Assembly: GCA_020650975.1 (NCBI GenBank)
Contig: JAIPMN010001678.1
Coordinates: 1 to 44,748, forward strand
Direction of reading: 5' to 3'
Length of the DNA: 44,748 nt
Origin: Apostichopus californicus
Lineage: Eukaryota; Echinodermata; Holothuroidea; Aspidochirotida; Stichopodidae
Below the pieces are notes generated by a model. The model was given only the letters and a program-made list of their open reading frames with translations. It did no database searches and was not told the DNA's origin. The translations under genes and the position numbers were made by a program. The stretch's first letter is position 1, and the number at the start of each line of letters is the position of its first letter. Below, piece by piece: positions 1 through 11,819 of this stretch.

Positions 1-3000
1 CTTCACTGACTCGAACTCTGGCATCGCGCCCCCATGAATCCTTTTATATATGGTTACACTATAGATAATTCAGTGAGGGTTATCTCATCTCAAACCGGTT
101 ACTAAGCAACCTGATCATGTGACGCGGGTTAAACTAACTCTGGTTCAGACGTCCGCTAGGTATGTACCTTAGTTCCGACTAAAGGTTTGCCGTCTTAATC
201 GTTTTTATGCATATGCTTGATTAATATACTTATACAGACCAATCGTTTTCATTTGAACCGCCTTCAAAGCGTAAGAAGATCTCATTTCTATACTAATCAT
301 GTTTCCATCATGCCATTTTTTACATGCAAATTAGTTAGACAAGCTTATGTAGGCAAAGCATCAATCCTTTGTGCCAATCGCAATTATATAGAAAGCTATC
401 GAATTTAAGTTTTCATTTACTCATCGCGTTTATCAAGAAGCATTTTTTGAAAGGTCATCAATATTGATGAATATTGCTAACAGTTCAGACCATGGTCACT
501 GATGGTCAAATCTCAACTATCCCGTTGACTATACAATCCTCTAAACATCTTGCCTCATGGAGATTGTTGAATCTCTAATTGAACATGTCTCTTTGTCTGG
601 GAAGAATTTCGAGAGTCCCTAACCTACAGCAATGTACTTATGAAAACTTGCAGCATTTTCTTTGCATGCTAAATCTTAGGGGTGGGGGGTGGGAGGGGGG
701 GGCGCAAAATACTCATGACCTATAAAAACAAACTTAGTTATGCTGAGCATGCTATCCAGTTCCCACTGTATAGTTCTAATAACATTACCCCCGTATCATA
801 TCTAACATGAAGGTGCGTGATGCGTAACTGTTTGTCTCAGAGCTGTCAACTTACACACACATCTAATTAAAATGTAAACGGTACTTGACAACTTACGTTT
901 CCCTGTTAATATCTCATGGGACGCCGTTTAAACCGCGTCAAATATTTTCCGTTTGTATAGTCGTATAAAGTACATCACCTTTTTGCTATAGTCTTATAAA
1001 GTGAAGAAGACAAACAGAGTGAATGTTCGTGGGAAAAGCTGGTATTGGTAAAAGTTACTTTACATACCTATGTTTCCCCTCGTGAGATACTCTGATTATA
1101 TATGTCTATATGATGTTGTGTTTTGTCAAACACCGGGTACTGTACTATAGGTCTCGCACCACAATTAATTGTTCCATTGACTAACACACTCAACTCGTCA
1201 CTTTCAAGACCTGCCAAAGCATAGATAGAAGTTTTCAACTGGTATATCCTATACCCACCACATGATAGCTGACATCTTGGCCTATCATGGCATTTGCAAA
1301 CTTTCATATCATGACCTTTTATATTTTGATCTAGAAGAGGAGCATTTTAGCATACTGAACCCCACCCTTTCATCTGCTCGCGCGGAGTAATATCAACATT
1401 TAACCAATGATTTTCTAAAATGGTTTATATCACCTTCGATCCTCCATATTTTCACACCATCTGTACTTTAAATTATGCTCTTTCGTATAAAGGCAGAACA
1501 AACAATGACAGTAACTGATAACATGATTATAAACAAGCTTTACCTTAGGTACTTTTACCTCTTTTCTCTTTAATCTTTCGAGCGGATGAACACTACTCTA
1601 ATTGTGGTGCGGTATACCTGTAATACGAAAGTTGATCAAAACTGTCCCTCTATATAAGTTGATGCATATTATTAGTAATATGGTAATTGGCATATAGCAT
1701 CTGAGGGCATATCACGCATTGTGGCATGTAAGTGAAGGGGAAGACTCCAAACAAAAACAGGAAACATTTAGGACTCCTTATGTGTTCGATAAACTTGTAA
1801 ACCCAAATAGCGATAATTAACCTTTCAATGCATTGCAGGTTTTCTGCAGGAAATGCATTCGAGGCATATCCGACAATTTGTAGTGCGACAATGACCACAA
1901 TAAATATGTGAACAGCGTCGCTATGCCTACTGTCAGGTTGTATATATAAATATAGTTTTCACCATGTTTAATTGAGGATTGAGAATATTAAATTTGCCAA
2001 CCTCCCGTCTGTTACACGAAGGGGTTTCTGACAAGCGACTCCTCGATAATGGCATTTCCTTTCTCTTTTTTTGTAATTTCTTTTTTAAATTTATTTATAC
2101 TCAGTCGAAAGCTTGAGAGCTAATCTAGGTCAGACCGTACGTAAAGATTTAATTCGCCTTGTTTTGTACTTATATATCTAACGCGTTAACAGTGTAGTCA
2201 TGGTAATTACGCTATGAAATGATACAATCAGTGAGATACGATACATGGAAGTGATTTCATTTTACCTAATGGTCTACTCGTAAAATTTTAATGTTATGAT
2301 TAATTATTTTACTGAATTAAATGAAAATTCAGTTTCTTTCAATTCAGACATAGCACGAAAGGAGGAGGGGGTTATTTTAAGAAATTGTAATGGTAAAAGT
2401 GTAATGTGTTGTTATTTAATTACGACAGAAGGTATGCTGGCTTAGTAGTACAATGCATAGTAGAGTATCCAATCTAACCATAGTGAATAAGTGAGGGGGT
2501 AAGTAACTTTAATGAATCGCTGTAAATTAAACTACTGATTCATCGTTTTAAAGACGGTGTTTTTGAGTGGGGTCGCAATATAGAATGAGATCGCGAAGAA
2601 TTAAACACGAAACATGATTGGCATGAAAGTAAGATTCATGCTGTAGAGTCCTGGTATTCAAAGTTGGGGTCGCGAACCTTTGTTATGGTCGGGGGGGGGG
2701 GGGGAATTGGAGGGACGCAAAAAAAAAATTGTCGTTATTTGTGAGTAAATAAGTAGATAAAATCTGGAACATGAGTAACTTCAAAACTTTCATTAATATA
2801 ACATCAGTTTGCAACTAAGGACCCTTAAGCATATCACCAATTTATTTAAGTGGAGAAAAATGATACCCCGCCCCCTCCCGTAGACCCTTTCCCAGGCTAC
2901 AATATGCGCCACTGGAGTATTGTCAAGGTGACGAAAGTGAAAATTGGGATCACCGAGCAATTAGATATGAATACCGCCAAGGCAGTAGAGCGCCGTTATG

Positions 3001-3540
3001 CTTTGCGCCTTGGTAGTCGTAGATCGAAGATGGTCAGTAAATACACTCACGTGCAATATGATGTTGAAAAATGGTTCTGCATATACTTATGTACTATAAA
3101 TAGGCTCCAACTTATTCCTAATACAAAATGTCAGGTTGCGCTTGAAGGGAAATAAAACAATATTTACAACAAAAGAAAACGATTTTTTGCAACCAAGACG
3201 AAGATGGAGTGGCAACAGGAATGCAGGTAGCGGGAAGAATTCGAGAACAGACTGAAGAGCGACTGTTTTTGAACAGTGTTTTGGAAGAAATCACATATAC
3301 TAGCCTATGCAAATACACACAGTTCTATGGAAGTTTACTACTTCATGTAGTTTTGAACCTATACTTTTATGTTTGATTAGCCCTATTCATGTCAGGTTTC
3401 AAAGCCGATAAAAGAACGAACGGTCGGAACAGAGATGAAGCACGGAGCCGTTGAGGTGTTACCTGTTAATCCAAATAACTCTTGCAATTATGTATGTAGT
3501 TCATACTGAAGTCTCCCTCAGGCTAAAAAATGTATCATTC
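1..3540. other. Upstream non-coding DNA, no gene seen
   Basis: No open frame here has a convincing protein-like composition, a good start context and splice sites together. The longest plus-strand frame (2,850-3,155) opens on GTG rather than ATG and resembles no family I know. Visible landmarks are a G-rich run at about 679-702, a long G tract at about 2,690-2,704 followed by an A tract near 2,719, and AT-rich filler. CpG is common here, unlike in the introns further right. A distal regulatory region or plain intergenic DNA both fit. Confidence 0.5.
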
Positions 3541-4740
3541 ATTCATAGCACGTGCATTCCAGCATAATGACATGACTTTCAATACTTATGACGTGGCTCC
3601 CTACTTATAAACATGGCTTACTACTGAAACCCCATATATAGGCCTAGGCTATTACGTGATTCTTACTTATGACGTGGCTTCCTATACTTATGACGTGACT
3701 TCCTACTGAATACCCATAGTTATTACGTAAGTCTTTACTTATAACGTGACTTCCTACTTATGACGTGGCTTCCTACTTACGTCTTCATGCCGAATAAGTG
3801 ATACGTATACTTATTACGTGATTCCTACTTAGTACCTGTAACATTACGTGGTGCGTATATATAGTTCTATCGGGAAGGTACCATTTCAGAGTTCTCTTGT
3901 CCAATATATATATAATTACATTATTTCTGCTACTCTTATTTGTGGTTTCGATTTAATGTTCTCTACTGACTACCATTAGGTAAACCGTGGTTTCTATACT
4001 TATCGTTACGTGGTTTCTATAATGTGTGGTTTAAACTTGTAGTCTGGTTCCAGTACGTATGCATATGATTTCTATACTTAATACACGAGTCCGAATTACC
4101 CTATAGGCCTTAATAAGTGACTCATCATTGTTTCGATCTGTGCGCGTGCGTGTCCGTGTACACATACTGACGTGGTTTCGATACTTGGTATCAATTATTT
4201 CCACCTTTCCTATACTAATTAAGTTTGTGATCATGATACTATAAATGCAGTGAGCTGATATCGACTATACCATGGAGGTAAAAACAGACCTGTTATTACC
4301 TCCATGACTATACATGCACGAATTTACTTGTGTTCAGTCCTACTTATGACATGAACGCTATTGTGTTTATGTGAACTCAGTAGTATACCCGTGCCTAAAT
4401 TTACTATACGATATAATACATATACACGATTCATATATACTTGTTACGCGATCATTGTATACGCGATATACATTTTTACATAATTCCTATGTATAATGAT
4501 GCCGATACATATAAAGCGATTTTTGTTTATTAGTATATTCTATGTGTATTACGTGAATCGCATGTATTACTACGATGTGAATCTCGTACTTCTTACGATG
4601 ACTTTACTTAAATGAGTCTTACTTATTATACCTTATTTCACTTATGACGTGGTTTGTATTTACTATCTGATTTCTGCTCATTACCATATTCTACCCTATT
4701 ATGTGTTTCCTATATCGATCATGTAATTCCTGGTTACATC
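3541..4740. repeat. Degenerate minisatellite with TGACGTGG units
   Basis: A loose tandem array whose unit is roughly ACTTATGACGTGGTTTCCT, about 20-25 bases. It is clearest at about 3,580-3,860 and decays to the right, with recognisable units again at 4,150-4,190 and 4,640-4,700. Exact TGACGTGG occurs at 3,589, 3,670, 3,761, 4,168 and 4,645, and TGACGTGA at 3,691, all in the same orientation. Related cores such as TTACGTGG and TTACGTGA fill much of the remainder. TGACGTGG matches the CRE-like / unfolded-protein-response element bound by bZIP factors such as XBP1 and ATF6. Whether it is used here is unknown; the motif may simply be part of the satellite. Confidence 0.75.
4271..4306. repeat. 36-base near-perfect palindrome, possible micro-MITE
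   Basis: Two 17-base arms (4,271-4,287 and 4,290-4,306) are reverse complements except for one position, separated by two bases. The outer arm reads CATGGAGGTAA. The direct repeat ACTATAC lies immediately on both sides (4,264-4,270 and 4,307-4,313); shifting the boundary by one base makes it the 8-base GACTATAC. This is the layout of a very short inverted-repeat element with a target-site duplication, of the 7-8 base size typical of hAT elements. It lies inside the TGACGTGG array. A chance hairpin is possible but unlikely with both features together. Confidence 0.7.
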
Positions 4741-5589
4741 ACAGGATTATGAGTATGAGGCATGGAAAAGGAGCGATGAAATAACACTAAAAAATAGCAA
4801 TAACACTAAAGACAACTTTATCATATGTATTAAAGTTTTAATAAAGCGTTGTGAATATTCCTTATGAACTTGAGAACCTTATCAGTCATTTTGAGCAATG
4901 AGGGAATATTAATAATTGGTCCTTAAAATTCACGTCACTTGTATAGGCCTATATAGCATCAATCGATCAACGAAAAGGTTTAGAGGAAATGGATCGATAA
5001 CGCAAAGCGAACTTACTTCTTCAACAATGGGTTCATTGCATTTGCAAAACTGTTTCTTCCAGAAATAGAAAACATTAAAATCATGCAACAATCAGCCTCA
5101 GGTATCCAACAGAGAAAGCAAAGATTTTGTTCAACACAATAGGAAAAAGCCCTCTACTCATATGGTGTTATTGGCTATCGACGAACGCTTTTACCACACA
5201 TTTAAACCATTTAAACCATTATATTCGGTATACCCACCCGCCTCTCCCCCTCCCCAACCCCACCCCACACCGTTAGCCAGGTAAGTGACTAAGTCCGCGA
5301 TGCACCATATAGACGAACCCCGAAAAACAGGGGTCCATACCGGACCCTTATGTCGATGAGCCAACTGACCTGCCGGGCTGCCAATTGCTACAAGTTTTCG
5401 CCTAAACTTTTCTAGTGGTTAATGCAACGCATGCGACATCTACCCCTCCTCCCCACCAACCCCCACCCTTGCGCTCTTTCTTGGTATCATTCAGTTTTTC
5501 CCCTTTGTGACTTCACTACCTGTAGTTGAGTTGAGTTTGTTTTTAGTAGCAAGGATGGAGGATCTTCAGAATAATTAATAGTTTCTTGT

Positions 5590-5609
5590 TTAGTTTATAT
5601 ATAAACTAA
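5590..5609. repeat. Perfect 20-base AT palindrome
   Basis: TTAGTTTATATATAAACTAA reads the same on both strands. The flanks (TTTCTTGTT to the left, AACAACAAA to the right) are also roughly complementary, so a longer imperfect hairpin is possible. It could be a cruciform-prone AT palindrome or the centre of a decayed inverted repeat. No function can be assigned. Confidence 0.7.
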
Positions 5610-5673
5610 GGCGAAACAACAAACTTTTTGGGTAAATTAAATTTGCTAACTAAGATTCCTTGAGAATATCGCA

Positions 5674-6315
5674 TCACCTTAACTTTTCTGAGCTTGGGTC
5701 AGGTACGTGGTCAGCTTCCAAAGCTAACAAGATTAGGGCTACAATAGCATTCATTACGATTACATTCCTTGTTTTCGGAGGGGTAATTTGAGCTACAGTC
5801 ATGAACGAATGATTCACCCCTACCCCTTCCCACACCCCTCCTCGCTCCATTCTCCATCCCTTTCCAAATTGGTTTACCATTAGAAGGGCACAACAAGGTC
5901 TACAGCCTGATATCCGCGCATCATACAATGCCATCGCTGTCAGTCTCGAAACGAGTAAACAGCCAGAGAGAACTAAACGGTTTTCCGTGCATGCAGTGGT
6001 AAGGGGAGTCCCTATCACTGAGCCTTCAAGAATATCCCGAACTCCGAACAGAGCCGTATATTTAGAGGGCTCTGACTCCGAAACATTTATAGCGCCACCC
6101 ACTTTGCCCAACGCGTAACGATCATGGAATTCTGTGCACTCGTCCGTGTTGATTTTAATTATGCGTCTGGTACAGTGGTAGTTAAATGTTGGTTCGGACG
6201 ACAACCCCCCCCCCACCCAAAAACGAGAATAAATCAGGGCGAAGATCCATTTGAACAACATATATGAACAACTGCGTGCATCATAATTGCAATTATTTTG
6301 TAAACGAACCAACAT
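5674..6315 (-). other. Unrecognised minus-strand open frame (213 codons)
   Basis: This is the longest open frame apart from the GEF exon. It can start at an ATG whose complement is 6,313-6,315, and it runs to a stop at 5,674. I recognise no domain. The N-terminus is hydrophobic, and a second hydrophobic run near the C-terminus contains the residues NAIVALILLALEA. The middle has several cysteines. Part of the frame reads through C- or G-rich low-complexity DNA (glycine runs near 6,207 and 5,820-5,850), which argues for chance openness in GC-rich sequence. It may be a non-coding artefact, a transposon fragment or an exon of an unknown gene; artefact is most likely. Confidence 0.15.
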
Positions 6316-7439
6316 AAAAAATCTCACACAGGTTTTGCTCGACTAGGCATATAGCCTATATATCAAATCCACATAAGTATACTAAAATACGTTTTGCAAA
6401 TAATGTATATATACACCAATTCATAGTATTTGCCAAAGAATGCACGTAAATTATGGCACGAAATTACGACTTCGTTCATTCGATTTGCAAAATTAAATCG
6501 TCACGCACATAGCTCTGCACATTATAATTTCATAGACCACATTAACGAGTTTGATAGTAATTTCGGCTCCTAAATCCTGTCCATTTGATGCGTTCGTTAT
6601 TCATTGATTCATAAATTCTATTAAGCCTATGAAGAAATTCTCGCATAGATTTTAACGAACAACAATTAGCAACGAAACTTTAAGGCATTGCTGAACGTTT
6701 TTTGAAACAACAAGCTCTTTGCACATGTTATCTACAGTGGTTTGTTTTTAACTGAAATGTTTTCATAATTATACATAAGAGAATTTTAAAACATTTACAT
6801 CAATTATTGCAAATACATACATATTTTCAACGAAAGATTCACATTTCTTCTATTATTATCTGAGACGGTCATATTCTCATGAAGAAATCATCATCTCAAT
6901 TGATAGCACGGGGTATATAGTATCAAATCAGCGAATGTAGATTTCACACTGCCTGCAAGCGTAAGGAGCATAATGCATGATGCGCGGACATAATATTAAT
7001 ACACCCACGCTTTATTGAGCTTGCTCAAAATTTGTCCGAGTACCCATTCGCTGCTCCGTAACGCAACTTCATTGTTAAAATATGCCAAGGGGGGGGGGGG
7101 GTGGGACCCGTGGCATAAATTAAAGTTCATAACTTAACCAAATGGGTGAAGACCTAATATCCTAGTCGTGTGCTACTTTTAAAAAGTGCTTTGAAGAAAC
7201 CTGTTCCAGGGTATTCTATAGGCCTGAGTGATTCGTTATACTCGCTATAACAAATCTCACGTTTAAGCTATACCACAGTCTCTTTTCGTTGCCCGCACAT
7301 AAGCACTCCCTGCATGCAACCAAAGTTACGTGCAAAGTGTAGTAGAAATATGGGCAAGTACATAGTACTCTCCTCTTAACCAAGAGGACACCTTATTACG
7401 GTAATCAACCAAGCCTCTGAATGAGTTGTGCGCGTCACG

Positions 7440-7510
7440 ATTTACTTCCGGAAACTCCCGGGCCGAAGGTTATATAGTGAGCCCCTAAAGCGAGCAATTG
7501 AAATTGAACT
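7440..7510 (+). promoter_or_regulatory. Candidate core promoter of the RhoGEF gene
   Basis: Within 70 bases there is ACTTCCGGAA (7,444-7,453), a consensus ETS-type site, then CCCGGGCCG, then TTATATAG (7,470-7,477), a TATA-like box. Initiation about 25-30 bases downstream would be near 7,500, roughly 680 bases before the start codon. A possible splice acceptor at 7,941-7,942, preceded by a T-rich tract (TTTTCGTTTGTTTTGTAG), would let the exon that carries the start codon begin at 7,943. All of this is motif-level inference. The promoter could equally lie upstream of the window, with an unseen 5' exon. Confidence 0.3.
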
Positions 7511-8165
7511 GGTGATACAACTTGTAAGAAAGAAGACTCACAAGAAACAAGAGGAATAAGAAAAAGGAATAACTATAGTAGGACGACTAGTCTACGAAGA
7601 AGCCATATAATAAGTATGGAGTAGGTGGGATGCGGATATAGTTACTGCTTTCTCCCCACCCCCTCGGGCGCTCCGGCCTACGCCTTCGTTAAATATGAAT
7701 CTAAGATACTGACTTCGGTCTTGCTTGCGGCTTTGATAAGCCAATGATGGCTTCCTCGCGAGTTCCTGCTTGCAGGAGGATCTAAAAAAAAATACATACA
7801 TACATATGACTCAATCGCTTGCCCCCTTACTGAAGATTCTAAAGAATGATCAAGTGATTGCAATATACGGTCACAGTACACATTGTATGACTAAATTTAA
7901 AGTGAATGTGGTTAATTGTATACATTTTCGTTTGTTTTGTAGGTTCGAGGTTACACTATAGTTCTACCCACGTAGGAAGCAGTTGAGGATGTCAAAACAA
8001 CACGCTGAGATGTTAACATCGAAATCTACTGCAGTGACCCCCACTCGGCCCTCTATACTTACGCAACACACGCAGAAGTAGCATAAGTGAATTTTAGTGT
8101 ACATTCGGAATACTCTTAATGAGGTAAATTGAATACTTCTACATAGATTATTCATTAAAAGCCGG

Positions 8166-8186
8166 ATGTTATGTCACAATGAATAA
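8166..8186 (+). promoter_or_regulatory. Two short upstream ORFs overlapping the start codon
   Basis: An ATG at 8,166 opens a six-codon frame ending at TAA (8,184-8,186). An ATG at 8,171 opens a three-codon frame ending at TGA (8,180-8,182). Both stop just past, and overlap, the main ATG at 8,179. The main ATG has A at -3. The 8,166 ATG has C at -3 (weak) and the 8,171 ATG has G at -3 with T at +4 (moderate). Such uORFs commonly reduce initiation at the main start or force reinitiation. Confidence 0.5.
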
Positions 8187-11100
8187 TTCGACGAAAGTAA
8201 CGCGAACATTACCGAGTAACCGGTCTCAACCGGAATACTCGGTTTCTCATGTATCATTTTCCGTTGGTGGAAATTCACCCACATCGGACCGCAGACACAC
8301 CCCTACAGTATCCTCCGTGATCGGTGACAGAGGTCAGAGGCAAATAACATTAGCTTTCAGTTGCAGTAGTAACCCCGATGGATCTGCAATACCACCGGAT
8401 GTAAAAGTGGAGGGATTTAATTCATCGGAATTAAATGCCTACAGCGGGGGTCCATCACGACATACATCACGATATGATAACCCTACTGTGAGAAAACTAT
8501 ACTCATCAAATAATAGGAAGGCAGTCGATTTTCATGACAAATCAGATGCGTTTGACCTTCCATTTATACACACATCAAATGAAACCCAAAACCGTGAGTA
8601 CGTTGATAATAAATTATCTCCCGTTAATAACACGGGGAAACCCTGTGAACATATGATCAGTGAACAAACACACAGAGTAGTCCGTACAAGAGAGTGTGTA
8701 CTGCAAACAAGACATGACCAAGACAATCGTGTAAAGGAATGCTCCACCAATCACGGACAGTCAGGCTGCAGGAGGAGTACAAATCTGTCGCCACGGTCCA
8801 GCACTAGTACTAGGACGATAGTAAAACCTTTTCCGCTTTATGGATCAGCAGGAACAACTAGCATAACAATTCCTTCTACATCTTCGAGGAATCGTGATAA
8901 GGTAAATATTGTCGGATTTTCGTCGCCATCACGAAATGCTGAGAAGAAAAATTGTTGGCTTGAGTCCGGTCATGATATTATTAACTACGACGAGGCGGGA
9001 TACACAGTCTCTACATCACCTATTCATGTAACATCTAGTCTTGGAGGAGGATTAGGATTAACAACACACGGTGGTGGAGATGAATACACGGCTGAAAATA
9101 ACGGAGGGAATATAACGGATTACAAGAAAACACTGTCGTCAGATTGTAAACAGGCAAAGCCAACCATTTTGACAATAACACCATCTTCGTCTGAGGTGAG
9201 AGCAACTGGAGACCGAGGAAACAGGTACACGTTAATTCGTGGTTTGGAAAGGAACAATGTCGGAATAACGGAGTTGCGAATTAGTTCATCATGCAATACA
9301 AGCCTCTCGGTAGGAGAAAGGTCACTAAGCAATATGGATTCCACGAATAATAACCCGATGGATGGAATTCAACAGACAGATTGCTTGGACGAATCTGGAC
9401 AAAGTCGAGATAAAAACGGATTACAAGCTGGGAGAGTTTTTAAGCCTATCCAGCATGATATTTCCAGTGGCAGAAGCGAGGACATCAGTGCACGCTTGTC
9501 TGCTCATGAAAGAACTGTGTCTTCCTCGAGTAGTGCACCTACTACGCCTAGTTTTCCAAAGCCTTTTGTCCAGGGCTGTTACGACACAGGAAAACCGAAG
9601 ATATCCCAACATGATAGTGTATCTTGTGTACATGGAATTAGTTCAAGAGCTGAGGAAGTTTCCTCAATGGCGAAGGTGTCTTACAGAAATTCCAGTGCAA
9701 GGAACAGTGGCATAGGTATAGGCTTAAGTCAGTCAACCCAAGATGTTGCAGGTAGTGCTAGGCTAGGCTTTGGACCATCCCAGACAGTAGCATCTTTGAA
9801 ACCGTTAGGTGTAGCCAAACTTGCAAAAGTGTCAAGGAAGTCATTACAGTCCTTTGATGAATTTACTCCTCAAAGCTCTCCTTCGGCTAGTCGTCGATCA
9901 AGTATTTCAAGTCAAGATCTTTCAGATGCTACCAACGAAGTTAAAGTTCTGTTATCAAAGGATGTTAATGTCGGAGACTCTTCAGGGCATAGTGTTAGGG
10001 TAAGTGCAGTGCAAGTACCAAAGAAGGCTAATTCTTTCAGGCAAAGTTCTCTGGAAATTGATAGCAGAATGTCACCAATGGATACTAATAAGAAATTTCC
10101 CCATGAGAGAGAAAGCCCTGAGGTGAAAAACAAGTCCGGTTTAAGAACAGATTTTAGTGCATTTCGGCTCCATGTATCACCGCTCAACAGTCCTAAATCA
10201 TTTATCAGAACACATACCACTAGTGCACCATCATCACCAGTGAGATCTCTCCAAGGTCTTACAATTAAAATGAAAGAAACCCCCCCAGTATCACCTCTCC
10301 TGTCCCCTCGAGACACGCGACCATTTTCACCAATGTCAGAACCTGCAGAAGATCAAGGCTGTGTTCCAGATATTCAAGATGAAATCGAGTCATGCTCACA
10401 AACACTTCCGAGGAATTTTTCACGAAGGAGGCCCAAAACAGCTCCATCAGTTCCAACCGCTCTTTTACGTGAAGTCACTTCTGTTGAAAAGGAATTGAAA
10501 GATAAAGTCTCAGCTCATAGAGACAGCAATTCACCTTTAAAATTTTCATTTCAGCCTATTAACATGAAAATAAGGGAGGACACTTCTAGTGACTCTGATA
10601 GGACAATATTACCTCACGGTAAAAATATTTCAAATAAGAAAAGAAAGAAGCCCAGTTTCTCTGGTCAGTCAACTGATTCAAGTGAGAGCAATGGAGAATC
10701 AAATTGCAGATCAAAAAGTGACCCTACTCAAGATCGAAAACGTTCTGGTGAAAGAGGGGAAAGTGTTTTTGAAAACTTGCATGAATCTCAAAAAGGTCAT
10801 AGTAGTTCAAGCATTGTAAGTGCTGAAAGTGCTCTTTCTATATCTAGTGCAAATACCACATTGAGTGATCCTAATGTAGATGAGTCATTTGTTAACGCCT
10901 ATGAAGATGTACTAAATGAACCAGATGGGTCCATCTGCGATAGTCTTGATCATGGCAAAAATGGAAAAACACAATTGAAACAAAAATCATTGACATGGCC
11001 AAACGGTGAAAAATCTGAGAATGATTTAGCTGATTACTGTTCTGATAAGATAAATATGGCATCTAGTGCTCCAGAGGTTTCAGAATTGGATTCATCTTCC

Positions 11101-11583
11101 GAGGAAAACTCACATTCTAGAAACCGGAGTCCTGTCATGATGCCCAAGCAACAGTCTCTGACAGATTCACCGAAGAGGGCTGACAGTTTCTCCGATCCAT
11201 CTGTGGACAGTGTAAGACACAAGAGGAGTACAAGTGAGCCTGTTCCTATCGCCATTCATCTGTCTCGTTCAGACTCGGGATCAGATCGCCAGCTACCAAC
11301 TCTAACAGTTACAACGTCACAGGAGTCTGTGCCAACCAAGAAGCGGTTTGAGCGTAAGAAACCCATCATTGGTTCCATTCAGGGGACCCAGTTTCTGCAA
11401 CCTGAACCACTGGAGGACCAACCAATCACAACAGGATCCACCCCTGACCTCAGTCAGAATTCCAGGAACTCCAGGCTGGAAAGCTTAATGTCAGCCGGGT
11501 CATGTGCGACTTTGCCAAGAGCAGCTGTAACTTCCAAGGTCGGAGAACTCTCGCCAAAGACCAAGCAAAAGAGGAAAAAAGAG
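8179..11583 (+). CDS. ARHGEF17: ARHGEF17-like Rho GEF, giant N-terminal exon
   Basis: This exon encodes residues 1-1135 of a Rho guanine-nucleotide-exchange factor. ARHGEF17/TEM4 proteins load GTP onto RhoA-type GTPases and act at the actin cytoskeleton and cell junctions. The start is the first ATG after an in-frame TAA at 8,125, with A at -3. The exon ends at GAG followed by GTAAGT (intron from 11,584), phase 0; reading on gives only 22 more codons before a stop. The protein is Ser/Thr/Pro-rich and apparently disordered. It has Ser-Pro clusters (for example residues 701-718), basic patches at 820-824, 1054-1061 and 1127-1134, and two RSxSxP motifs (844-849 and 1016-1021) that match mode-1 14-3-3 sites. 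No folded domain is visible. Assignment rests on the architecture: a huge disordered exon joined in phase to a DH-opening exon, as in vertebrate ARHGEF17. Another DH-family GEF remains possible. Confidence 0.8.
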
Positions 11584-11819
11584 GTAAGTGGTCACTACAA
11601 AATTTCTTGTCAGGAAGTATTGTGCACAGATCAAAGAACTTGGAAGCTGTAGAAATGCATGGGGAGGATGGGTAAAATGCGAAGCGTGGAATCTTGACAT
11701 TTTAACTGCTGTGCATTTTATTACTTATGTCGTAAAAATCTCTCTCAACAAACTGCACCACTGCAAAATAAACAGCACTACTAAATGATGATAAAAATTT
11801 AGCAGGTTTGAAATCTTGA

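Larger units (their letters stand above)
4741..7420. other. Upstream non-coding DNA with C-rich stretches
   Basis: No supported gene. The notable sub-features are C-rich blocks at about 5,230-5,270 and 5,440-5,470, a perfect 20-base palindrome at 5,590-5,609, a minus-strand open frame at 5,674-6,327 (listed separately), and a G tract at 7,089-7,101. CpG density is high: I count 15 CpG in 6,001-6,300 against 3 in 14,401-14,700. Confidence 0.5.

Noticed and set aside
2850-3155. A 101-codon plus-strand frame with a basic stretch.
   Set aside because: It opens on GTG rather than ATG, has a proline run from C-rich DNA and matches no family I know.
3580-3860. CRISPR-like regular repeats.
   Set aside because: Units are tandem and degenerate with no unique spacers, in a eukaryotic genome. 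It is a minisatellite.
11584-11652. Extension of the giant exon frame to the stop at 11,650-11,652, giving a 1,157-residue protein.
   Set aside because: GAG|GTAAGT is a consensus donor and the peptide beyond it loses family character. An intron-retained truncated form cannot be excluded but has no support.
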